64,000 nt of DNA from an uncultured Collinsella sp. Its GTDB lineage: Bacteria; Actinomycetota; Coriobacteriia; Coriobacteriales; Coriobacteriaceae. A program made the translations under genes and the position numbers. The notes under the pieces were generated by a model. The model was not told the origin of the DNA, searched no databases, and was given only the letters and a program-made list of their open reading frames with translations. This document shows, one piece after another, positions 1-6,442 of the stretch. The stretch spans positions 1 to 64,000 of the forward strand of contig CATYZK010000003.1 of assembly GCA_958415665.1 (NCBI GenBank), given 5' to 3'. Every line of letters starts with the position of its first letter. The stretch's first letter is position 1.

Positions 1-170
1 CCTATGCCGGACCCTGTGGGAATCCAGTTGCATTGGAGCAAGCAACACTACATATATATCTGAATTTGGATGTGGTGGGCACTTTGTTGTTAGGCGCTTT
101 GAGATGCGGGTGACGCTTTGGGATGCGTGGCGCCTTGGGGTGGGGCGGTGCTTTGGGATGAGAGGCTTGC

Positions 171-710
171 TTAGTTGAAGAGGGGTTTGATGGCTGATAG
201 GTAGTCTTTGGCTACGTCGGCTTTGTTTGCTTGGAAGTTGTGCCAGGCCCACCATTGGACTGTTCCTACGAAGCTTGAGGCTATGTGGTGGAGTAAGAAG
301 CTGCGATCCATCGTGGCTGCTGGGCCGGTTGGGGTGGTGGGGACCGTTTCGGTTGCTCGGGCCATGATGGTCTTGCGTAAGCAGTCGGCGAAGACGCGTG
401 AGCCGGCTCCTGCTACCAGCGCTCGGACGCCTTGGCGACGCTCCCAGAGGTTGTTGAGGATGTGCTCGACTTGCACGAGCGGGTCGTCGAGGGGCGCGCC
501 ATCGTCGTCGAGGGCGTGGGCGCAGATATCGCTTACGAGCTCGGCGAGTAGGTCGTCTTTGCTCTTGAAGAGGCCGTAGAACGTCGCGCGGCCCACTTGG
601 GCACGCGCGATGATGTCTCCGACGGTGATCTTGCCGTAGTCTTCCTCGCGCAGGAGCTCGGAAAACGCCGTGACTATAGCGGCGCGGCTTTTGGTTTTGC
701 GAGCATCCAT
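171..710 (-). CDS. TetR family transcriptional regulator
   Basis: A 179-residue protein with an N-terminal helix-turn-helix (about residues 8-55, containing TVGDIIARAQVGRATFYGLF) typical of TetR repressors, followed by a divergent ligand-binding domain. The start at 710 is chosen because it opens with MDARKTKSR two bases after the larC stop, which suggests translational coupling; the reading frame stays open upstream only as an overlap with larC. It is the last gene of a larB-larC-tetR unit. By family habit it may autoregulate the operon, and the inverted repeat at 2479-2512 is a candidate site. The ligand is unknown. Confidence 0.85.
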   Translation of the reverse strand: MDARKTKSRAAIVTAFSELLREEDYGKITVGDIIARAQVGRATFYGLFKSKDDLLAELVSDICAHALDDDGAPLDDPLVQVEHILNNLWERRQGVRALVAGAGSRVFADCLRKTIMARATETVPTTPTGPAATMDRSFLLHHIASSFVGTVQWWAWHNFQANKADVAKDYLSAIKPLFN

Positions 711-712
711 TC

Positions 713-1642
713 TTACGCGTCCATGTGGACGAGCAGGCAGCGGAGCGTGCCGGAGCAGCCCTCGTAGGGGCGCTTGCCTGCGCCGTAGCCTACAGCTTTG
801 ATGCGATAGCGGACCGGCAGGTGCTCGGACGTGCGCAGCGCGGCGACGATGGCGGCGCCCGTGGGCGTCACGAGTTCGCCGGCGACCGGTGCGGGCGTGA
901 GGGCGATGTTGCCTGCCTGGCATAGGTTGACGACGGCGGGCACCGGGATGGGCATGAGACCGTGGGCACAACGGATGGTACCGTGACCTTCGGAGAGCGA
1001 CTCGACCACGATGTCCTCGATGCCCAGGTCGTCGAGGCAGATGGCGACGGAGCAGACGTCGACGATGGAGTCGACGGCGCCCACCTCGTGGAACATGACG
1101 GTCTCGGGCGTTTTGCCGTGCGCCTTGGCCTCGGCGGCGGCGAGCGCAGTAAAGATAGCGAGCGCGCGACGCTTGGCGCCATCGCTCAGCTGCGAGCCGT
1201 CGATGATCTCGGTGACGTCTGCCAGGGAGCGGTGATGATGAGCGTGGTGGTGACCGTCGTGGTCATGGGCATGTTCATGCGTGTGCTCGTGGCAGTGGAC
1301 ATGCTCGTCCTCGTGATGATGTTCATGCTCGCCATGGTCGTGATGGTGGTGATGAGCGTGCTCGTGCGCGTGCTCGGCGGTCGCGTCGTTGCCGTAGAGC
1401 CAGGCCATGTCGTGGTCGTGATTCTCCAGCTCGGCCGCAAGCTGAACATCAAAGTCGCAGGCGTCGATGCCATGCTTGTTCACGCGCGTCACGGCAATCT
1501 CAAAGCCGTCGACCGGCAGCGTGGCGAGCTGCTCGCGCAGATGCTGCTCGCTGGCACCCAGGTCGAGCAGAGCCGCGACGGTCATGTCGCCGCTGATGCC
1601 CGAGGTGCCGTCGATGATAAGCGTGTGCTGATGGTTGGACAT
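713..1642 (-). CDS. larC: LarC-type nickel insertion protein, LarC1 half only, His-rich
   Basis: LarC inserts nickel into the pincer cofactor (SCS-Ni) of lactate racemase and related enzymes. The 309-residue protein starts with the family motif IIDGTSGISGDM and ends with GYGAGKRPYEG...LRCLLVHMDA, which is where the LarC1 part ends in this family. The C-terminal LarC2 part expected in a protein of about 400 residues is absent, and a stop codon follows at 713-715. Residues 91-137 hold 27 histidines in 47 positions, a likely metal store or chaperone region. It follows larB by 10 bases. A programmed frameshift into LarC2, known in Lactobacillus, is not supported because the next frame encodes TetR. 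Confidence 0.85.
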   Translation of the reverse strand: MSNHQHTLIIDGTSGISGDMTVAALLDLGASEQHLREQLATLPVDGFEIAVTRVNKHGIDACDFDVQLAAELENHDHDMAWLYGNDATAEHAHEHAHHHHHDHGEHEHHHEDEHVHCHEHTHEHAHDHDGHHHAHHHRSLADVTEIIDGSQLSDGAKRRALAIFTALAAAEAKAHGKTPETVMFHEVGAVDSIVDVCSVAICLDDLGIEDIVVESLSEGHGTIRCAHGLMPIPVPAVVNLCQAGNIALTPAPVAGELVTPTGAAIVAALRTSEHLPVRYRIKAVGYGAGKRPYEGCSGTLRCLLVHMDA

Positions 1643-1652
1643 GAAATGCTCC

Positions 1653-2435
1653 TTAGCGGGCGCAGGGCGTGCCGGCGCTCAGATGATTGATAAGACTTGC
1701 CTGGTAGGCGGCTCCAAAGCCGTTGTCGATGTTGACGACCGAGACACCGCTCGCGCAGGAGTTGAGCATGGCGAGCAGTGCGGCCACGCCGCCAAAGCTC
1801 GCGCCGTAGCCCACGCTGGTGGGGACGGCGATGACCGGACAGCTCACCAGGCCGCCGATGACGCTCGCCAGGGCACCCTCCATGCCGGCGATGGCGATGA
1901 CCACCTGTGCCTGGGCAAGTTCCTCGGCATGAGCGAGCAGACGGTGCAGACCGGCGACGCCGACGTCGTAAAGACGGTCGACCTCGTTGCCATAGAATTC
2001 GGCCGTCAGCGCTGCCTCTTCGGCGACGGGCAGGTCGCTCGTGCCGGCGCAGGCGACGACGATGCGTCCGTTGCCGGTGGGGGAGGGCGTGCCGCCCACG
2101 AGGGCGAGCTGGGCGTCCGGGACATATCCCAGGTCGATATTGTCATCAAGAAGCTCAGCGGTGCGCGCTGCCTTGTCGGCATCGAGACGCGTGACCAGGA
2201 CGTGCTCCTGGCCTGCGTCGCGCAGCGCTTCGATAATGGCGGCAATCTGCTCGGCGGTTTTACCGGCGCCGTAGACAACCTCGCCAGCTCCCTGACGCAC
2301 CCCGCGCGAAAGATCGAGCTGTGCAAAGCCCAGATCGGCGGTCGGCGCCGTTTGGATGCGCGTGAGGGCATCGGCCGGTGCAACGCTTCCGTCTGCCACG
2401 TTACTTAGCAATTGCTCAAGATCGCGTTTGTCCAT
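1653..2435 (-). CDS. larB: LarB, nickel pincer cofactor biosynthesis carboxylase
   Basis: A 260-residue LarB: the first enzyme of the nickel pincer pathway, carboxylating the pyridinium ring of nicotinate adenine dinucleotide and hydrolysing the phosphoanhydride. An N-terminal segment (to about residue 60) contains the EVVYGAGKTAEQI motif. The C-terminal half is AIR carboxylase (PurE)-like, with GIAGMEGALASVIGG-type glycine-rich loops. It is the first gene of the operon with larC and tetR. No larA or larE lies within the window, so the cofactor client and the sulfur transferase are elsewhere or just outside. Confidence 0.9.
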   Translation of the reverse strand: MDKRDLEQLLSNVADGSVAPADALTRIQTAPTADLGFAQLDLSRGVRQGAGEVVYGAGKTAEQIAAIIEALRDAGQEHVLVTRLDADKAARTAELLDDNIDLGYVPDAQLALVGGTPSPTGNGRIVVACAGTSDLPVAEEAALTAEFYGNEVDRLYDVGVAGLHRLLAHAEELAQAQVVIAIAGMEGALASVIGGLVSCPVIAVPTSVGYGASFGGVAALLAMLNSCASGVSVVNIDNGFGAAYQASLINHLSAGTPCAR

Positions 2436-2478
2436 ATAAGTTCCCTTCGACGCTTAAAAGTGTAGCACGCAAAGGGCT

Positions 2479-2512
2479 ATTTCCGAACATTAGAGCAAAA
2501 TTGTTCGGAAAT
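2479..2512. promoter_or_regulatory. Inverted repeat upstream of the lar operon
   Basis: Two perfect 11-base arms, ATTTCCGAACA (2479-2489) and TGTTCGGAAAT (2502-2512), flank a 12-base spacer. The element sits 44 bases upstream of larB on its promoter side. A second short dyad, AAATCT/AGATTT, overlaps its right edge (2509-2528). It is a plausible operator for the operon-encoded TetR protein; no experimental evidence. Confidence 0.5.
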
Positions 2513-2551
2513 CTAATATGTCAGATTTGATGGAGTTGTGAGGCTAACTCG

Positions 2552-3187
2552 CTAGCCGCGCAGGATGATGTCCATGGCGAGCATCAGGTTGCGTTCGTCG
2601 ATGGCAAACGGGGCGGCCTCGCGCGTCTTGGGCTTGGCACAAAACGCGATGCCCGTGCCCGCGGCCTGAATCATGGGGATGTCGTTGGCGCCGTCGCCGA
2701 TCGCGACAGTGTGGGCCATATCGACGCCGCACTCGACTGCCCAGTCCAGCAGCTGGATGAGCTTGGACTCCTTGGTCACGATGTCTGCCGCCAGCTTGCC
2801 GGTGAGCTTGCCGTCCACGACCTCCAGGCGGTTGGCCAGGCAAAAATCGATGCCCGCGGCGGCTACGATCTTGTCGGCGACCTCGTGGAAACCGCCGCTC
2901 ACCACGCCGACCTTCCAGCCCTTGCTGTGCGCCGAGCGCACGAGCTCCAGCGCGCCGGGGGTAAACGTCACGCGCTCAAAGGTGCGCTCGAACACGCTCT
3001 CGTCCAGGCCAGCAAGCAGCCCCACGCGCTCCTCGAGCGCCTGCTTAAAGTCCAGCTCGCCGCGCATGGCGCGCTCGGTGATCTGCGCCACCTGCTCGCC
3101 CACGCCGGCTTCCTCGCCCAGCAGGTCGATAACCTCCTGGTTGATGAGGGTGGAGTCGATATCCATAACAATGAGGCGTGCAGTCAT
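2552..3187 (-). CDS. serB: Phosphoserine phosphatase SerB
   Basis: A HAD-superfamily phosphatase of 211 residues that makes the last step of serine synthesis. The DxDxT nucleophile motif is DIDST at residues 9-13, motif II serine lies in VVSGGF, and motif III is GDGANDIPMI near the C-terminus. The start at 3187 (MTARL) is preferred over a longer frame because a GGAAAGG ribosome-binding site lies just upstream. It is transcribed alone, divergently from aspS. Confidence 0.9.
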   Translation of the reverse strand: MTARLIVMDIDSTLINQEVIDLLGEEAGVGEQVAQITERAMRGELDFKQALEERVGLLAGLDESVFERTFERVTFTPGALELVRSAHSKGWKVGVVSGGFHEVADKIVAAAGIDFCLANRLEVVDGKLTGKLAADIVTKESKLIQLLDWAVECGVDMAHTVAIGDGANDIPMIQAAGTGIAFCAKPKTREAAPFAIDERNLMLAMDIILRG

Positions 3188-3380
3188 GACGGGCCTTTCC
3201 AGGTGCTGTTTTATTGGGGCATATTGTCGCACGTGACGCGTACGGGCGGGTGCCGCAGTGCGTCAATTGTTTCGTCTCCGTCAAGTCTTTGAGCGCGAGC
3301 CACTTTTTCGCGGCACATCGACACAGGTGCGTTAAGATAGAACGCCATGTCTGGCTGCGCGGTTTACGCAGGCCGGGCAA

Positions 3381-3422
3381 ATCTGTACGACGCCGCCCGG
3401 AACGACACGGGGCGGCACAGAT
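3381..3422 (+). promoter_or_regulatory. Hairpin in the aspS leader
   Basis: A two-part stem, ATCTGT/ACAGAT (3381-3386 with 3417-3422) and GCCGCCC/GGGCGGC (3392-3398 with 3410-3416), ends five bases before the AAAGGAGG ribosome-binding site of aspS. There is no T-box sequence. It could tune translation or message stability; its function is not known. Confidence 0.4.
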
Positions 3423-3443
3423 CCATAAAGGAGGATCACTGGT

Positions 3444-5231
3444 ATGAGCCAGACCCGTCCCATCGACGAGCATTCCATGCACACCCGTACCTGCGGCGAG
3501 CTTCGCCGCGAGAACGTGGGCGAAGAGGTCACCCTCACCGGTTGGGTGAGCCGTCGCCGCGACCACGGCGGTCTTATCTTCTGCGACCTTCGCGACCGCG
3601 AGGGCATCACGCAGCTCACCTTCGACCCCGAGCACTCCGACGGCGACGCCTTTAAGATCGCCGAGACTATGCGTCCCGAGTGGCCCATCAAGATCCATGG
3701 CGTCGTGCGCGCCCGTGGCGAGGAGACCACCAACACCAAGCTCGCGACCGGCGAGATCGAGGTCCTGACCGATCATGCCGAGGTGCTCAACACTTCCGTC
3801 ACCCCGCCGTTCCAGATCGAGGACGGCATCGAGACCAGCGAGGACACCCGCCTGCGCTATCGCTATCTGGACCTCCGCCGTCCCGAGATGATGGCCAACC
3901 TCAAGCTGCGCTCCGACTTTACCTTTGCCATTCGCGAGGCGCTGCACAACCGTGAGTTCATGGAGGTCGAGACGCCCTCCCTGTTCAAGTCCACGCCCGA
4001 GGGCGCCCGCGACTTCATCGTCCCCAGCCGTATTCAGCCGGGCAACTTCTACGCCCTGCCGCAGTCCCCGCAGCTCCTGAAGCAGCTGCTCATGGTCGGT
4101 GGCGTCGAGCGCTACTACCAGGTTGCCAAGTGCTTCCGCGACGAGGACCTGCGTGCCGACCGTCAGCCCGAGTTCACCCAGGTCGATATCGAGATGTCCT
4201 TCGTGGACCAGAACGACGTTATGAGCGCGCTCGAAGAGGTCCTGGCCGATGCCTTCGGCCGCATGGGTGTCGAGATGCCCACGCCGCTGCGTCGCATGGA
4301 CTATTGGGAGGCCATGGACACCTATGGCTCCGACAAGCCCGATACTCGCTACGGCATGCACCTGGTCGACCTGACCGACATCTTTGCCAACTCCAAGTTC
4401 AAGGTCTTTGCGACCGCTGCAAACGAGGAGGGCTCTGTCGTCAAGGCCATCAACGCCAAGGGCGCCGGTGCCTGGGCACGTGCCAAGATCGACAAGCTCG
4501 CCGGCGTGGCCTCCACGTTTGGCGCCAAGGGCCTGGCCTGGATCGCTTTCCGCGAGGATGGCTCCATCAACAGCCCCATCGTCAAGTTCTTCTCGGACGA
4601 GGAGATGGCGGCTCTGCGTGAGCGCATGAACGTCGAGCCCGGCGACCTTGTGATGTTCGCCGCCGGTCCGCGCCTGCTCTCTGACGAGATCCTGGGCGGC
4701 ATGCGTTCCCACATGGCTAACGCGCTCGAGATCAAGCGCGAGGGCCACGACTTCCTGTGGGTCGTCAACTTCCCGCTGTTCCACTGGGACGAGGATCGCA
4801 AGGCCTATGCTGCCGAGCACCAGCCCTTTACCCTGCCGACCGAGACCGACATCGCCAAGATCGAGGCCGACCCGCTGGCAGCCGGTTCCTGCACCTACGA
4901 CTTTGTCATGGACGGCTTTGAGGCCGGCGGCGGTGGCATGCGTATCCACAACGCCGAGATGCAGATGTCCATGCTCAAGCTCCTGGGCTTTACCGAGGAG
5001 CGCGCCGAGTCGCAGTTTGGCTTCCTCATGGAGGCCCTCAAGTTTGGTGCGCCCCCGATGGGCGGCTTCGCCCTGGGCCTGGACCGCGTGTGCATGCTGC
5101 TCACCGGCTCCGACTCCATCCGCGACGTCATGGCGTTCCCCAAGACGGCCAGCGGCTCCGACCTCATGTCGGGCGCTCCGAGTGCCGTTTCCGGCGCCCA
5201 GCTCAAGGACGTCAGCCTGCGCCTGATGTAG
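3444..5231 (+). CDS. aspS: Aspartyl-tRNA synthetase
   Basis: Class II aminoacyl-tRNA synthetase, 595 residues, the usual length of bacterial AspRS with its GAD insertion domain. An OB-fold anticodon-binding domain (about residues 20-110) comes first, then the class II core with FRDEDLRADRQPEFTQ (motif 2) and GFALGLDR (motif 3). A strong AAAGGAGG site precedes the start. Because gatCAB is present at 59.9-63.4 kb and no AsnRS is seen in this window, the enzyme may be non-discriminating and also charge tRNA-Asn; that is inference. Confidence 0.96.
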   Translation: MSQTRPIDEHSMHTRTCGELRRENVGEEVTLTGWVSRRRDHGGLIFCDLRDREGITQLTFDPEHSDGDAFKIAETMRPEWPIKIHGVVRARGEETTNTKLATGEIEVLTDHAEVLNTSVTPPFQIEDGIETSEDTRLRYRYLDLRRPEMMANLKLRSDFTFAIREALHNREFMEVETPSLFKSTPEGARDFIVPSRIQPGNFYALPQSPQLLKQLLMVGGVERYYQVAKCFRDEDLRADRQPEFTQVDIEMSFVDQNDVMSALEEVLADAFGRMGVEMPTPLRRMDYWEAMDTYGSDKPDTRYGMHLVDLTDIFANSKFKVFATAANEEGSVVKAINAKGAGAWARAKIDKLAGVASTFGAKGLAWIAFREDGSINSPIVKFFSDEEMAALRERMNVEPGDLVMFAAGPRLLSDEILGGMRSHMANALEIKREGHDFLWVVNFPLFHWDEDRKAYAAEHQPFTLPTETDIAKIEADPLAAGSCTYDFVMDGFEAGGGGMRIHNAEMQMSMLKLLGFTEERAESQFGFLMEALKFGAPPMGGFALGLDRVCMLLTGSDSIRDVMAFPKTASGSDLMSGAPSAVSGAQLKDVSLRLM

Positions 5232-5257
5232 GCGAGCGGCTACATATTGCCTGTATG

Positions 5258-5290
5258 CGAGGGAAGGACGCGTGCCTTCCCTCGTTTTTT
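5258..5290 (+). terminator. Rho-independent terminator of aspS
   Basis: Stem CGAGGGAAGG / CCTTCCCTCG with a seven-base loop, followed directly by six T. Confidence 0.9.
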
Positions 5291-5376
5291 GTGGGACGGG
5301 GGTGCGCCGGTAACGTACAATAACTACCACGTGGCTGGGTTTTGCCGGCCGAATGTGCGATGCCGCGGGAGGGGAC

Positions 5377-5625
5377 ATGGTCGAGTTTACAAAGACGATT
5401 AAAGATCCGTTGGGACTGCATGCCCGCCCTGTTGCGCTGCTCTATGACATTATTGCCAAGCATCGTAGCGACGTGTCGGTCAGCATCGGTGACCGCCATA
5501 CCGACGGTCGCGACGTTATGGGCCTCATGGCCCTCTACGGCGAATGCGGCGAGGATATCGTCTTTCGCGTTTCGGGCGTAGACGAGGCCTCGTGCGTCAC
5601 GTCGATCAGAAACCTCTCGCTCTAA
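5377..5625 (+). CDS. HPr family phosphocarrier protein with Asp at position 46
   Basis: An 82-residue HPr-like protein of the PTS. The phosphorylated histidine is His15 in GLHARP, and the length and fold pattern match HPr. The start at 5377 (MVEFTK) follows a GGGAGGGG site. At position 46, where Gram-positive HPr carries the regulatory serine phosphorylated by HPr kinase, this protein has Asp (GRDVMGLMAL). It could therefore behave as a permanently Ser46-phosphate-like form, or simply not be under HPr kinase control. It stands alone rather than with ptsI. A PTS EIIBC is encoded at 44.1 kb, but whether it is a partner is unknown. Confidence 0.88.
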   Translation: MVEFTKTIKDPLGLHARPVALLYDIIAKHRSDVSVSIGDRHTDGRDVMGLMALYGECGEDIVFRVSGVDEASCVTSIRNLSL

Positions 5626-5630
5626 GCGCA

Positions 5631-5670
5631 GCAATGTGACAAAGGGACGGTCCCTTTGTCACATTGCTTT
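5631..5670 (+). terminator. Perfect 18-bp palindromic terminator
   Basis: Arms GCAATGTGACAAAGGGAC (5631-5648) and its exact reverse complement (5650-5667), then a short T-run. Its core ACAAAGGG/CCCTTTGT resembles the dispersed repeat at 42240, 42953, 47202, 48786 and 59576. It likely terminates the HPr transcript. Confidence 0.75.
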
Positions 5671-5718
5671 TGTTTCGTATAGGAAACTTTTTCGAAAACT
5701 GAATGGGGACCCTTCCAA

Positions 5719-5772
5719 AAAAGTTAACCACGTGTTAGTTTACTAAAGCGAACATAGACGTGGTTAACTTTT
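5719..5772 (+). promoter_or_regulatory. feo operon control region with nested dyads
   Basis: Outer arms AAAAGTTAACCACG (5719-5732) and CGTGGTTAACTTTT (5759-5772) are perfect complements. Between them lies TTAGTTTACTAA (5735-5746), a TTAG-N4-CTAA dyad of the kind bound by DtxR/MntR-type metal regulators. The region lies 44 bases before feoA. An iron-responsive operator is likely from the context; the regulator is not in the window. Confidence 0.55.
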
Positions 5773-5815
5773 ACCGCGTCGATGTTGAGGACGAACTGAC
5801 GTTAGGAGCTCACTC

Positions 5816-6058
5816 ATGTCTTGCGGACCGCAGATGCCGGCCATGCCGCTTTCGATGGTAAAGGCGGGCGAAACCGTGCGCGTGTCTCGTGTAAAGGGCA
5901 ATGAGGACATGAAGCACCACCTCAAGGACCTCGGCTTTGTCGAGGGCAGCGAGATCCACGTGGTGAGCTCGAGTGGCGCCAACATCATCGTCACGGTGCT
6001 GGGCGCTCGCTTTGGCATCGATTCCAAGGTTGCCATGCACATCATGACCGTCGGTTAG
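5816..6058 (+). CDS. feoA: FeoA domain protein (first copy)
   Basis: An 80-residue SH3-like FeoA protein, the small cytoplasmic partner of the ferrous iron transporter FeoB. The family core is visible as LKDLGFVEGSEIHVVS and the C-terminal GSRFGIDSKVA-type strand. A TAGGAGCT site precedes ATG 5816. It is the first gene of feoA-feoA-feoB, 39 bases before the second feoA. Confidence 0.9.
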   Translation: MSCGPQMPAMPLSMVKAGETVRVSRVKGNEDMKHHLKDLGFVEGSEIHVVSSSGANIIVTVLGARFGIDSKVAMHIMTVG

Positions 6059-6097
6059 TCCGCAGCATTCTGTAAAAACTGAAAGGGGGACAAGTAA

Positions 6098-6319
6098 ATG
6101 AAGACGTTGGGTGACGTTAAGGTGGGCGAGAGCTCTACCATCGTCAAGCTTCACGGTGAGGGCGCGCTGCGCCGCCACCTCATGGACCTGGGGCTCATCA
6201 AGGGCACTTCGTTCAAGGTCGTAAAGGTTGCACCGCTCGGTGATCCGGTCGAGATCAACGTGCGCGGCTACGAGCTTTCCATCCGCAAGGAGGAGGCCGC
6301 CGTCGTCGAGGTCCAGTAA
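6098..6319 (+). CDS. feoA: FeoA domain protein (second copy)
   Basis: A 73-residue FeoA with LMDLGLIKGTSFKVVKVAPL and the RGYELSIRKEEA end that is the classic FeoA C-terminus, closer to canonical FeoA than the first copy. Tandem feoA genes before feoB are common in Gram-positive anaerobes. The gene lies 123 bases upstream of feoB. Confidence 0.92.
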   Translation: MKTLGDVKVGESSTIVKLHGEGALRRHLMDLGLIKGTSFKVVKVAPLGDPVEINVRGYELSIRKEEAAVVEVQ

Positions 6320-6338
6320 GGACTCGCGGCGCATATTT

Positions 6339-6374
6339 CTGCAGATAAAGTTAGGTTTTTCTAACTTAATGCAG
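6339..6374 (+). promoter_or_regulatory. Hairpin / TTAG-N6-CTAA dyad between feoA and feoB
   Basis: AAGTTAG (6348-6354) pairs with CTAACTT (6361-6367) around GTTTTT, and outer CTGCA/TGCAG arms extend the stem. As DNA it is another TTAG-CTAA dyad like the one in the feo promoter; as RNA it is an intercistronic hairpin. Either an internal metal box or a stability element. Confidence 0.4.
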
Positions 6375-6442
6375 CATCTTTGAAGCACATTGTCCAGCCT
6401 ACGCGGAGAAAGCAGCGCAGGCACACAAGGAAGAAGGATTGA

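Noticed and set aside
713..971. Programmed frameshift from larC into the overlapping frame, as in Lactobacillus larC1/larC2
   Set aside because: The overlapping frame continues into a TetR regulator, not LarC2, and the TetR has its own start two bases after the larC stop.
3237..3443. T-box riboswitch before aspS
   Set aside because: No specifier-loop layout and no TGGNACC antiterminator bulge; only a simple hairpin is present.
3045..5378. Long open frame on the minus strand opposite aspS, and similar ones opposite feoB, the oxidoreductase, the dehydratase, the base pilin and gatB
   Set aside because: High GC with strong third-position bias opens antisense frames. These lack ribosome-binding sites and recognisable domains, and lie exactly opposite well-identified genes.
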